A stretch of DNA of 64,000 nt from Chitinophagales bacterium. Lineage in GTDB: Bacteria > Bacteroidota > Bacteroidia > Chitinophagales > UBA10324. The stretch is from assembly GCA_025056305.1 (NCBI GenBank), contig JANWWJ010000028.1, positions 1 through 64,000 on the forward strand, in the 5' to 3' direction. Shown here piece by piece: positions 17,644-27,103 of this stretch. The notes beneath the pieces were generated by a model. That model made no database searches. It was given only the letters and a program-made list of their open reading frames with translations, and was not told the origin of the DNA. Both the position numbers and the translations under genes were made by a program. Position 1 is the stretch's first letter, and the number at the start of each line of letters is the position of its first letter.

Positions 17644-19784
17644 CGACGCAGATCCAGTTCCTGAAGCAAATAGCCGGCTCCACCAAACCGATCTATCAGA
17701 AAAAGCACATACCGGATGTCCACAGCAATATTTCGGCAAAAAGACGGATCAAAATAGATATCGCTCATAGTGCCCTCCCAGCACCGGTCAAAATTGATTC
17801 CGATCAGCTCCCCGTTTTTGTTGAGCACAGGACTTCCACTGTTGCCGCCGGTAGTATGATTTGATGCAATAAAGCAGGTTTGCAGTTCTCCTTTGCTGTT
17901 GCCATATATTCCCCAATTGCCACTGTGAGCCAGTTCCAGCAAGTGCTGGGGCACGTCAAACTCTTCATCGCCGGGCTTATACTTCTCCAACACGCCGGCT
18001 AAAGTGGTATAGTGATGATATTGCACGCCGTCCCGCGGCTCATAGCCCGCCACCTGTCCGTAACTCAAGCGTAAGGTGAGGTTGGCGTCGGGGAAAAAAA
18101 TACGTTCTGGAAAAAGCTCTCTGAGGGCTTGCATATAGCTCCGGTTAAGCCGGACTACCTGTTCATTCCAGCGTTTGTAGTTTGGATTGATGACTGTGGA
18201 AAAATGATCGGAAAGATGTCTGGCCAATTGATAAGCCGGATCGGCAAAGATTTTACGGACTGACTTCGCGTTCCATTCGTCTAACCTTTTGAGCAAGTCG
18301 GGGTCATCCAACACCGAGCGCCGGAAGAGCCACGACGCAAAAGCATCATACCGATTGCGTTGTTTTTGCAACAGCTTTTGTAGGAAAGGGGGCAACACAT
18401 ATACTTTCTCTTGATATAATCTGAGCATGGCAGCCATGACTTGTAGGTCGGTCTGCGCATCGTAGTTGCGGAGGAAGTCGGCAAGCTGACCACGGACTTT
18501 GTCGCGAAGCGAATGGATCGTAGCAGAAGGGGCGCCGGCGCGTGAAGAATCCACCAGAGGTTGAACGATCGCAGCAATGCGCCACAACTCAGGAGCCATC
18601 ATGGCTTCGTTCCAACAGTCTACAGAAAACTGATGAAGGCGCAGGCTGTCGTAACTGAGCCGCAGTTCTTCCAAAAGCGATAACCAGCGGCCATTGGCCT
18701 GCTGGGCGGCACGCTGCTGAAAAGCGGCTTCCTGATCCCGCTTCAGCGCAATCACATCCACCCGTTGAAGTCCGTATTGCTCCCCCTGCCACTTTTTGTA
18801 CGTATTCGATAATCCATAATACTTGGCTACGTATTTGAGCCATACGGTATCGTTCTGCGTCATTCGCTGCCACCAGATGTTCAGCCGCTGGCCGCGAAGG
18901 GCAATGCGCACCGGATTAGAAACCTCCTGCACCAGCTGCACTCCATAGGAAGGAAGGTATTGACTGGTACGGCCGGGAAAACCATAGACCAAAGTCAGAC
19001 TGCCGGGTTCAACGCCACGCAGGCTGATGGGCAACCAATAGCGGGGCCGGTAAGGCTGGTTATCGGGGGCATAGGCGGCCGGCTGGTTGTTCTTGTCGGC
19101 ATAGACGCGAAACACGGCAAAGTCGCCGGTATGGCGCGGCCACATCCAGTTGTCGGTATCACCGCCGAAGTTCCCAATACTTTGAGGCGGGGCACCTACC
19201 AGCCGCACATCCCGAAACTCTTCGGCTACAAACAGAAAATACTGGTTCCCCTGGTAAAAGGGACGCACGAACGCTTTATATCCATTGCCCGGAGTAGCCT
19301 GACTTATCAGTACCTGGCTAATGCTATCAACCAACCGTTGTCGCTTCCCCTCATTGGCAACATCTTTAATGACCTGTAGCACAACGTCGGTAATCTCTTC
19401 CACTTGTTTGACGAGCATGACCGTTAAGCCCGGACAGGGCAATTCTTCCTGAAGGTTTTTTGCCCAAAAACCTTCTTTCAGCAGGTCACGTTCCAAAGTA
19501 CTGAGTTGTTGCAATACGCCTCGTGCACAATGATGATTGGTGAACAGCAGGCCCTGTGAGGAGACAAACTCACCCGTGCAGCCACCTCCAAATAAGACGA
19601 TGGCATCTTTTACAGAAGGTTTTTCAGGAGAAAACAGCTCTTCGGCCGACAGGGTCAATCCTTTTTGCTTCAGGTCAGCCAGGACGGCATCGGGCATTTG
19701 CCAAGGCATCCACATCCCCTGACCCTCGGCCCACAGCGGTATCAGCAAATTCAGGAACACCAAAAGCCTACAAGGGTATCTCAT
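17640..19784 (-). CDS. S46 family dipeptidyl peptidase, DPP11-like
   Basis: MRYPCRLLVFLN signal; TNHHCARGVLQ, NFGGDTDNWMWPRHTGDFAVFRVYAD, TTGGNSGSPVLNKNGELIGINFDRCWEG. Start reassigned to ATG 19784. Confidence 0.93.
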   Translation of the reverse strand: MRYPCRLLVFLNLLIPLWAEGQGMWMPWQMPDAVLADLKQKGLTLSAEELFSPEKPSVKDAIVLFGGGCTGEFVSSQGLLFTNHHCARGVLQQLSTLERDLLKEGFWAKNLQEELPCPGLTVMLVKQVEEITDVVLQVIKDVANEGKRQRLVDSISQVLISQATPGNGYKAFVRPFYQGNQYFLFVAEEFRDVRLVGAPPQSIGNFGGDTDNWMWPRHTGDFAVFRVYADKNNQPAAYAPDNQPYRPRYWLPISLRGVEPGSLTLVYGFPGRTSQYLPSYGVQLVQEVSNPVRIALRGQRLNIWWQRMTQNDTVWLKYVAKYYGLSNTYKKWQGEQYGLQRVDVIALKRDQEAAFQQRAAQQANGRWLSLLEELRLSYDSLRLHQFSVDCWNEAMMAPELWRIAAIVQPLVDSSRAGAPSATIHSLRDKVRGQLADFLRNYDAQTDLQVMAAMLRLYQEKVYVLPPFLQKLLQKQRNRYDAFASWLFRRSVLDDPDLLKRLDEWNAKSVRKIFADPAYQLARHLSDHFSTVINPNYKRWNEQVVRLNRSYMQALRELFPERIFFPDANLTLRLSYGQVAGYEPRDGVQYHHYTTLAGVLEKYKPGDEEFDVPQHLLELAHSGNWGIYGNSKGELQTCFIASNHTTGGNSGSPVLNKNGELIGINFDRCWEGTMSDIYFDPSFCRNIAVDIRYVLFLIDRFGGAGYLLQELDLRR

Positions 19785-19885
19785 GTGTGGCACAGTGAGC
19801 AAGGAAAAGTAGTAAACGTTTATCGCATCGTTTTCGGGCAAATGAACTGTTGCCTTTGGCAAGTCAAAGCAGCTTTGGCAAGTAA

Positions 19886-20437
19886 GTGACTCAGTGGCTA
19901 CCTTCGCCGGCAAAGCAGCACGCGTTGAGTCGTGAATTACAATACGGATTGTGGTGCGGCGGAGCCTTGTGGGTATGGCTTACTGCAGGGTATGTGCTGA
20001 AGTGGCAGCACAGCGAGGTCTGGGTATATGCTTCAATGGTAAGCGCTCTCATATTAAGTTTTTTTATTTATCTTGTCATTCGCCACAAACGGGACCGTGA
20101 CCAAGCCGGCAGCATTCGTTTTCGCGAGGCATTTCTTTCCGGCATGATGGTCAGTTTCATTGCCGGCCTCATGGTCGGCATTTATCTGATGGTTTACAGC
20201 AGCTACATCAACCCTGCGGAGGTGGAAACGGTAGTTGCGGAAACACGGCGGTGGTATGAAAGCCGCCAGCTGCCGCCCGAGCGTGTCGAGCAAGCTGTCA
20301 AAGGAGTGCGCGCCAGCTACACGAAATTTGGAAGGCTCACTTATGGCATTGGCAATGCTATGATCCTGGGCGTAGTTGTCTCCATGATCTGCGCTGCATT
20401 GATGCGTCGTAGTCCTTCTTCTCAACCGTCAAGCTGA
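19886..20437 (+). CDS. DUF4199 domain-containing membrane protein (start uncertain; GTG at 19886 or TTG at 19923)
   Basis: Four-TM pattern; LQYGLWCGGALWVWLTAGYV...RDQAGSIRFREAFLSGMMVSFIAGLMVGIYLMVYSSYINP. Confidence 0.75.
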   Translation: MTQWLPSPAKQHALSRELQYGLWCGGALWVWLTAGYVLKWQHSEVWVYASMVSALILSFFIYLVIRHKRDRDQAGSIRFREAFLSGMMVSFIAGLMVGIYLMVYSSYINPAEVETVVAETRRWYESRQLPPERVEQAVKGVRASYTKFGRLTYGIGNAMILGVVVSMICAALMRRSPSSQPSS

Positions 20438-20442
20438 AGACT

Positions 20443-21831
20443 ATGGCTGAGGTCCGCAATCAACCGGTAAAGCCGGCTCTACCCTCTGGTGTCCGTGACT
20501 TCGGCCCTCAGGAAGTAGCACGGCGCCGCTATGTCTTTGACACGCTGCGCCGCGTATTTGAGCGCTATGGTTATCAGCCCCTGGAAACACCGGTCATGGA
20601 ACTGCTCTCCACCTTAGAAGGTAAATATGGTGAAGAAGGCGATCGGTTACTGTTTCGTATCCTCAACTCCGGCGACGCTTTTGCTGTCTGGAAAGAAAAA
20701 TATGGTGACCACCTCATCGGGCAGTTTGGTTTTCCGCTGCGCGATATAGCCGAGAAAGGCTTGCGCTATGACCTGACCGTTCCTTTTGCCCGCTACGTGG
20801 TGATGAACCGGCACCGATTGGCTTTTCCGTTTCGTCGCTATCAAATTCAGCCGGTGTTTCGTGCCGACCGCCCACAGAAAGGGCGCTACCGTGAGTTCTA
20901 TCAATGCGATGCCGATGTCATCGGCAGCAATTCCTTGTTGTTGGAAGCAGAGCTCATAAAAATTTATGACGATGCCTTCTCCGAGTTAGGCTTAAACGTC
21001 ACCATTCGCATTAACAGCCGCAAGGTGTTGCTGGGTCTGGCGCAGTGTTGTGGCGCCGAACAACAGTTTTACGCCATGACTGTGGTGCTGGATAAACTGG
21101 ATCGCATCGGACTGGATGGTGTAGAGCAGGAGTTGGGTCGGTTGGGCTGGAATGCTGAGCAACGGCAAATGCTGCGGGCATTGTTCCATGTCGAGGGCAG
21201 CAATGAAGAGCGCGTGCAGAAGGCTGGCGCCTTGCTGACTCAAACGGCGGGCGAAGAGGGGTGTCGGGAACTGCAGCAGACCCTGCATTGGTTGAACGTT
21301 CTGGGCGCGCCACATCAAGCAGTAGAGGTGGACTTTTCGCTGGCGCGCGGTTTGAACTACTATACCGGCATCATTTATGAAGTCGTCAGCCGGGACGGCA
21401 CACTAAAGTCCAGCTTGGGTGGCGGCGGCCGTTACGACGATCTCACCGGCGTGTTTGGGCTTCCAGGCATCAGTGGTGTCGGTATTTCTTTCGGGGCCGA
21501 CCGCATCTACGACGTCATGGCTGAGTTAAATCTATTTCCCGCAACAAGTGAGTCTCATACTCGCTTGCTGTTCTGCTGCATGGATCAAGCCAGTATGTAT
21601 TGGGCTGCGCCGCTGCTGAGTGATTTGCGCCGGCGGGGCCTGCCGGCCGAAATGTATCCGGAACCCGAGAAGCTGCAAAAGCAGCTGCGCTATGCCCATA
21701 GCCGCGGCATTCCCTACGCTGCCCTTGTGGGCGAACAGGAGCGCTACACCAACCGCCTCACCGTTAAAGACCTGCGCTCCGGCCAGCAACAGTCTGTGGC
21801 CCCACATGAGCTTTACGAAAAAATAATATGA
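20443..21831 (+). CDS. hisS: Histidine--tRNA ligase
   Basis: PALPSGVRDFGPQEVARRRYV, YDLTVPFARYV, QIQPVFRADRPQKGRYREFYQCDADVIG, ARGLNYYTGIIYEV, GGGGRYDDL. Confidence 0.97.
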   Translation: MAEVRNQPVKPALPSGVRDFGPQEVARRRYVFDTLRRVFERYGYQPLETPVMELLSTLEGKYGEEGDRLLFRILNSGDAFAVWKEKYGDHLIGQFGFPLRDIAEKGLRYDLTVPFARYVVMNRHRLAFPFRRYQIQPVFRADRPQKGRYREFYQCDADVIGSNSLLLEAELIKIYDDAFSELGLNVTIRINSRKVLLGLAQCCGAEQQFYAMTVVLDKLDRIGLDGVEQELGRLGWNAEQRQMLRALFHVEGSNEERVQKAGALLTQTAGEEGCRELQQTLHWLNVLGAPHQAVEVDFSLARGLNYYTGIIYEVVSRDGTLKSSLGGGGRYDDLTGVFGLPGISGVGISFGADRIYDVMAELNLFPATSESHTRLLFCCMDQASMYWAAPLLSDLRRRGLPAEMYPEPEKLQKQLRYAHSRGIPYAALVGEQERYTNRLTVKDLRSGQQQSVAPHELYEKII

Positions 21832-23822
21832 AAAAAAATCGAAAGAAGACTGAGGTTGACCAACATCCGGTATTGCCCCACAGTCTTTTTTCTGAATTGG
21901 ACATTTACTTATTCCGCGAAGGCCGCCATTATCGGCTCTACGACAAGTTGGGGGCACATCCTTGTGAAAAAGACGGTGTGCCCGGCACCTATTTTGCCGT
22001 TTGGGCGCCTAATGCAGCTTATGTTTCGGTGGTCGGCAACTTTAACGGATGGAACCGCCAAGCCCATCCGCTGCAGGTGCGCTGGGATGAGTCCGGCATT
22101 TGGGAAGGGTGGATTCCCTACGTCGGCAAGGGAGATTTATATCGGTTTTTTATCAAATCAAAATTTTTTAATGCCGAAATGGAAAAGTGTGACCCTTTCG
22201 GCTTTGTGCATACCCAGCCTCCACAGCCCGCTTCTCGGATCCACGACACGTGGTATGAATGGCACGACCAGAAATGGATGAAATTCCGCCATACCCGAAA
22301 CGGCCTGCAAGCGCCAATCTCCATTTATGAAGTACACCTGGGAAGCTGGCGACGCAGCCCTCACGACCCCGACAAGTTGCTCTCCTACCGCCAAATCGCC
22401 GATGCACTGGTTCCTTATGTCAGCTACATGGGTTTTACCCATGTAGAGTTGCTGCCCGTTATGGAACATCCGTTTTACGGCTCGTGGGGTTATCAGATTA
22501 CCGGCTATTTCGCCCCCACTTCACGCTATGGCTATCCGCAAGACCTCATGTACCTGATCGAACAACTACACCTAAATGACATCGGCGTTATTCTTGACTG
22601 GGTTCCTTCACATTTCCCCGACGACCCTCACGGCCTGATCCGTTTTGATGGCACCGCTTTATATGAGCACGAAGACTGGCGCAAAGGGTATCATCCCGAC
22701 TGGAACAGCTACATCTTCAACTACGGCCGCAACGAAGTGCGCTCTTTCCTGATCAGTAGTGCCTGCTTTTGGCTGGATCGCTACCACGTCGATGGCCTGC
22801 GTGTGGATGCGGTTGCTTCCATGCTTTATTTGGATTATTCGCGCCGCCCCGGCGAGTGGATCCCCAATGAACAAGGCGGGCGGGAGAATCTGGAAGCCAT
22901 AGCCTTTTTGCGCGAGCTCAACACCGAAGTGTACCGCTCATTCCCTGACGTCCAAACCATTGCTGAAGAATCCACCGCCTTTCCCAAGGTCACCCATCCT
23001 GTTCACCAGGATGGCTTGGGGTTCGGCATGAAGTGGATGATGGGTTGGATGCACGATACGCTGCAGTTTTTTACCAAAGATCCCATTTACCGAAAATACC
23101 ACCACAATCTTATTACATTTTCTATCATGTATGCATTTTCGGAAAACTTTGTTCTGCCGTTTTCTCATGATGAGGTGGTGCACCTGAAAAGATCTATGCT
23201 GGGTAAAATGCCGGGCGATCGTTGGCAACAGTTTGCTAACCTGCGCTGCCTGTATGGATATATGTATGCTCATCCGGGGGCCAAGCTGTTGTTTATGGGT
23301 AATGAGTTCGGACAACAACATGAATGGAATCATGAAAAGTCGCTGGATTGGCACGAAGCAGGTGATTCAGCCAATAAAGGGTTGGAAAACTGGGTGCACG
23401 ACCTAAATCATGTCCTAAAACATGAGCCGGCCTTATATCAAAATAACTTTTCACCCGAAGGATTTCAGTGGCTCGTCGTGGACGATGCCGAGCAAAGCGT
23501 AATTGCTTTTGCCCGTCGAGGTAAGCGCAAGCGCGATTTAGTTGTATTTGCCGCCAACTTCACGCCCGTCCCCCGCCCTAATTATCCGATTGGCGTGCCA
23601 AACCGAGGTACCTATCAGGAAATTCTCAACAGCGACGACCTTCGTTATTACGGCACCGGTAACTACCTCAATGGCTCACGTAAGACTGAGGCCCTTGCGA
23701 CAGGAGCCTTCCAGCACAGATTAACGGTCAACTTGCCTCCTTTGGGTGTGGTTTTCTTGAAGTGGCAACCGCCTGCAGTCCGACAGCGCGCACGACGCCG
23801 CAGCCACAAAGCCGACGCCTGA
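21828..23822 (+). CDS. glgB: 1,4-alpha-glucan branching enzyme (GH13)
   Basis: FAVWAPNAAYVSVVGNFNGWN, YEVHLGSWRR, GYFAPTSRYG, VDGLRVDAVASMLYLDYSR, AEESTAFPKVT, LPFSHDEVVH. ATGA overlap with hisS. Confidence 0.96.
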   Translation: MKKNRKKTEVDQHPVLPHSLFSELDIYLFREGRHYRLYDKLGAHPCEKDGVPGTYFAVWAPNAAYVSVVGNFNGWNRQAHPLQVRWDESGIWEGWIPYVGKGDLYRFFIKSKFFNAEMEKCDPFGFVHTQPPQPASRIHDTWYEWHDQKWMKFRHTRNGLQAPISIYEVHLGSWRRSPHDPDKLLSYRQIADALVPYVSYMGFTHVELLPVMEHPFYGSWGYQITGYFAPTSRYGYPQDLMYLIEQLHLNDIGVILDWVPSHFPDDPHGLIRFDGTALYEHEDWRKGYHPDWNSYIFNYGRNEVRSFLISSACFWLDRYHVDGLRVDAVASMLYLDYSRRPGEWIPNEQGGRENLEAIAFLRELNTEVYRSFPDVQTIAEESTAFPKVTHPVHQDGLGFGMKWMMGWMHDTLQFFTKDPIYRKYHHNLITFSIMYAFSENFVLPFSHDEVVHLKRSMLGKMPGDRWQQFANLRCLYGYMYAHPGAKLLFMGNEFGQQHEWNHEKSLDWHEAGDSANKGLENWVHDLNHVLKHEPALYQNNFSPEGFQWLVVDDAEQSVIAFARRGKRKRDLVVFAANFTPVPRPNYPIGVPNRGTYQEILNSDDLRYYGTGNYLNGSRKTEALATGAFQHRLTVNLPPLGVVFLKWQPPAVRQRARRRSHKADA

Positions 23823-23871
23823 CTCGCTGCTACCGCCAACAGCTATTTTCGTCAGAAAGAATTGAAATACC

Positions 23872-25710
23872 ATGCGCATCGTCTTCATTCAGCTTTGTTC
23901 GCTGTTGCTCATAGCCTATGCAGGGGCTGCTCAGCCCATCCAAAAAATACAGCCAGCATTTTGGTATGCAGGAATGAAACAAGAAACGTTGCAAGTTTTG
24001 ATTTACGGAAAAAAAATAGCGCAATGGACGCCTACGGTTTCAGGGCAGTCTGTTGTGCTGATGCGAACCCGGACAACAGAGAATCCTAATTATCTGTTTC
24101 TCTATCTGAGCTTGCGGGGTGCGCCGGCCCAAACTTGTACCCTTACGTTTACACAAGGAAAAAAGAAATTTCATCGATTGTATGAATTACGCCCACGCAA
24201 CCGCAAGCCGGAAGACGTGCAAGGATTTTCGCATAGTGATATTATTTATCTGTTGTTTCCCGATCGATTTGCTAATGGAGACCCCTCCAACGACGTGGTT
24301 GCCGGATTAAAAGAAAGCCGCGTGGACCGACTCCAGCCCGGCGCCCGTCATGGTGGTGATTTGCAAGGCATCATCAACAACCTGGATTATTTAGCCAGCC
24401 TGGGCATTACCTGCCTGTGGCTCAATCCCGTGCTTGAAAACGATCAACCGACTTTTTCTTACCACGGCTATGCCGCCACCGATCTGTACGAAGTGGATCC
24501 GCGCCTCGGAACCAATGAACTCTATGCCACCCTGGTGGCGAAGGCCCATGAGTATGGCATCAAGGTCATAAAAGATGTGATCTACAATCACATTGGAAAT
24601 GAAAATTTTTTAATACGTGATCCCGTCTCAGCCAAATGGGTTAACCAATGGGAACAGTTTACGCGTTGCAACTACCGGCCTTCAACGCTCATCGACCCCT
24701 ATGCCGCCCCCGGTGATACCCGCCGTACGGTTGCCGGCTGGTTTGATACGCATATGCCCGATTTAAATCAGACCGATACCTTGCTGGCTGATTATTTGAT
24801 TCAAAACACCATATGGTGGATTGAATATGCCCAGTTGGATGGTTTGCGCATAGATACCTATCCATATCCCTATCCTGAATTTATGAATCAATTGGTGCGC
24901 CGCGTCAGGACCGAGTATCCCAACCTCAGTATGGTGGGAGAAGTATGGGATCAAACGATCAACCACATTGCGTGGTTTCAAAAAGGATCTCCCCTCAATC
25001 GACGTGGTAATGAACTGGAATATCTGTTTGATTTCAACCTGTATTATGCCATTCGCGATGGATTGCGTGAACCCTTTGGCTGGACTACAGGTTTGACCCG
25101 TATTTACTATACGCTGGCACAAGATTTCGTTTACGGCGACCCCTATAAGCTCGTCACTTTTTTGGACAACCACGACGTCAGCCGTATTTATTCGGAACTG
25201 GGTGAGGATTTCAACAAATGGAAACAGGCTGTGACCTTGCTGCTGACGTTGCGCGGTATTCCTTGCATCTATTACGGCACGGAACTGCTCTTCAGCGGTT
25301 TTGCCAATCCGGATGGATTGGTGCGGCAAGATTTTCCCGGCGGATGGGCCACAGATGCCCGCAACAAATTTCTGCCGCAAGGGCGTACCGAACAGGAACA
25401 GGCTGCCTTTGACTACTTGCAAAAGTTAATTGAATTCCGAAAAGGACATCCGGCTCTTCAAACCGGAAAGATGCGGCATTATGTTCCGGAAAATGACACA
25501 TACGTGTTTTTTCGTTTTGATCAGCGCGACGTAGTGATGGTAGCCATCAACACTGCAGACCAACCCCGGAAACTGGATTATGCACGCTATGCCGATATGT
25601 TGCAAAAGCATAGCCAGGCCGTGGAAATAACCACCGGTGTTGTTTATGCCGACCTGAAAAATCTTGAAGTCCCCCCACGCGACAGTATGGTGCTGCTGTT
25701 GCGCCGGTAG
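23872..25710 (+). CDS. Secreted GH13 alpha-amylase (neopullulanase/cyclomaltodextrinase type)
   Basis: Signal peptide, N-terminal beta domain, IIYLLFPDRFANGDPSND, LDGLRIDTYPYP, MVGEVWDQ, TFLDNHDVSR. Confidence 0.92.
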   Translation: MRIVFIQLCSLLLIAYAGAAQPIQKIQPAFWYAGMKQETLQVLIYGKKIAQWTPTVSGQSVVLMRTRTTENPNYLFLYLSLRGAPAQTCTLTFTQGKKKFHRLYELRPRNRKPEDVQGFSHSDIIYLLFPDRFANGDPSNDVVAGLKESRVDRLQPGARHGGDLQGIINNLDYLASLGITCLWLNPVLENDQPTFSYHGYAATDLYEVDPRLGTNELYATLVAKAHEYGIKVIKDVIYNHIGNENFLIRDPVSAKWVNQWEQFTRCNYRPSTLIDPYAAPGDTRRTVAGWFDTHMPDLNQTDTLLADYLIQNTIWWIEYAQLDGLRIDTYPYPYPEFMNQLVRRVRTEYPNLSMVGEVWDQTINHIAWFQKGSPLNRRGNELEYLFDFNLYYAIRDGLREPFGWTTGLTRIYYTLAQDFVYGDPYKLVTFLDNHDVSRIYSELGEDFNKWKQAVTLLLTLRGIPCIYYGTELLFSGFANPDGLVRQDFPGGWATDARNKFLPQGRTEQEQAAFDYLQKLIEFRKGHPALQTGKMRHYVPENDTYVFFRFDQRDVVMVAINTADQPRKLDYARYADMLQKHSQAVEITTGVVYADLKNLEVPPRDSMVLLLRR

Positions 25711-25711
25711 G

Positions 25712-27091
25712 TCAGCGGTTGCCAAAGCGGCGGTCGCCGCGATCTTCTACCCGAAGCACCGATACGGCAGCCAACACCAGCAATACGCCAGCGGCTACCA
25801 AAGCATAAATCGGCTGGTTTCCATAGGCATATTTGACCATCGGGCCACCGATCAGGCCATTTACGATTTGAGGAAAGGTAATAAAGAAATTAAAAATTCC
25901 CATATATATTCCCATCTTGCCGCTGGGAATCGCCCCTGCCAGGATGGCATACGGCATCGCCAGAATACTGGCCCAAGCAACGCCCACTGCTACCATGGAC
26001 AGCAGCAGCCATTGAGGATCGCGTATCACATACATGCTCATCAACCCCAAACCTCCCACCAGCAAGGCATAGAAATGCGTGCGCCGACGACCGATGCGGG
26101 CAGCAATGGCCGGCAAGAACAAAGCAAAAACGGCAGCCACACCGTTATAAACCCCGAACAAGATGCCTACCCAGTTTCCGGCATCTTGAAACCGTGCTGA
26201 GTGCACATCATCGACCGCTAAGCCGTAGTGGTGCGTGGCCAGTGCCGGTGTCGTAAACACCCACATGGAAAACAAGGCAAACCAGCTGAAAAACTGCACC
26301 ACACCCAGTTGCTTCATCGTGCGGGGCATGTGAGCAAAGTCACTTACGATTTGCCGAAACGGGTTGTACCTTTCTCTCTGCTCTTCATCACCAAAGTATT
26401 TCTTGTACTCCTCGGGCGGAAACTCTTTCGTCGTGATCACCGTCCACAGAATGGCAATCAAAAAAACGACGGCGCCGAAATAAAAAGCCATCTTGACGTT
26501 TTCCGGCACTTCACCGACGGCAGCGGTTTTGGCTATGCCCAACCATTCGGCAAACACGTAAGGCAGCCACGAGCCGACCACGGCGCCAATGCCAATGAGA
26601 AAGGTTTGTACAGCAAATCCTGTAGTGCGTTGCTCATCAGGAAGATTGTCGGCTACCAGGGCGCGGAACGGCTCCATAGCGATATTGAATGAGGCATCCA
26701 TAATCATCAAGATGCCGGCTCCGATGTATAAAGCCGGTAAAAGTCCGGCCAGCAGCGAAGCATTAGGCATGAACATGAGGCCCATGGAAGCCAGAATGGC
26801 ACCAGCCAAAAAATAGGGGCGCCGACGGCCCAACGCCGTCCAGGTGCGGTCGCTGAAATAACCTACCAGCGGCTGAATGATCATGCCCGTCAGCGGCGCG
26901 ACCAGCCAAAACCACGAAAGGTGTTCGACGTCGGCACCAAAGGTTTGTAAAATGCGGCTGGCATTGCCGTTCTGAAGGGCAAAGCCGAACTGAATGCCCA
27001 GAAAGCCAAAACTCATATTAAAAATTTGTATCAAAGACATGCGCGGCTTGGGCACCAAAACCGGAACAGAAGCAGATGCAGGGGTTGTCAT
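25712..27091 (-). CDS. MFS transporter, SLC45/glycoside-like
   Basis: 12-TM; MSFGFLGIQFGFALQNGNASRILQTFGA...PLTGMIIQPLVGYFSDRTWTALGRRRPYFLAG; adjacent to GH13 genes. Confidence 0.88.
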   Translation of the reverse strand: MTTPASASVPVLVPKPRMSLIQIFNMSFGFLGIQFGFALQNGNASRILQTFGADVEHLSWFWLVAPLTGMIIQPLVGYFSDRTWTALGRRRPYFLAGAILASMGLMFMPNASLLAGLLPALYIGAGILMIMDASFNIAMEPFRALVADNLPDEQRTTGFAVQTFLIGIGAVVGSWLPYVFAEWLGIAKTAAVGEVPENVKMAFYFGAVVFLIAILWTVITTKEFPPEEYKKYFGDEEQRERYNPFRQIVSDFAHMPRTMKQLGVVQFFSWFALFSMWVFTTPALATHHYGLAVDDVHSARFQDAGNWVGILFGVYNGVAAVFALFLPAIAARIGRRRTHFYALLVGGLGLMSMYVIRDPQWLLLSMVAVGVAWASILAMPYAILAGAIPSGKMGIYMGIFNFFITFPQIVNGLIGGPMVKYAYGNQPIYALVAAGVLLVLAAVSVLRVEDRGDRRFGNR

Positions 27092-27103
27092 CGCAACTGA
27101 TGC

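Noticed and set aside
24763-25422. 219-aa minus-strand ORF
   Set aside because: Antisense shadow of the GH13 neopullulanase-type gene.
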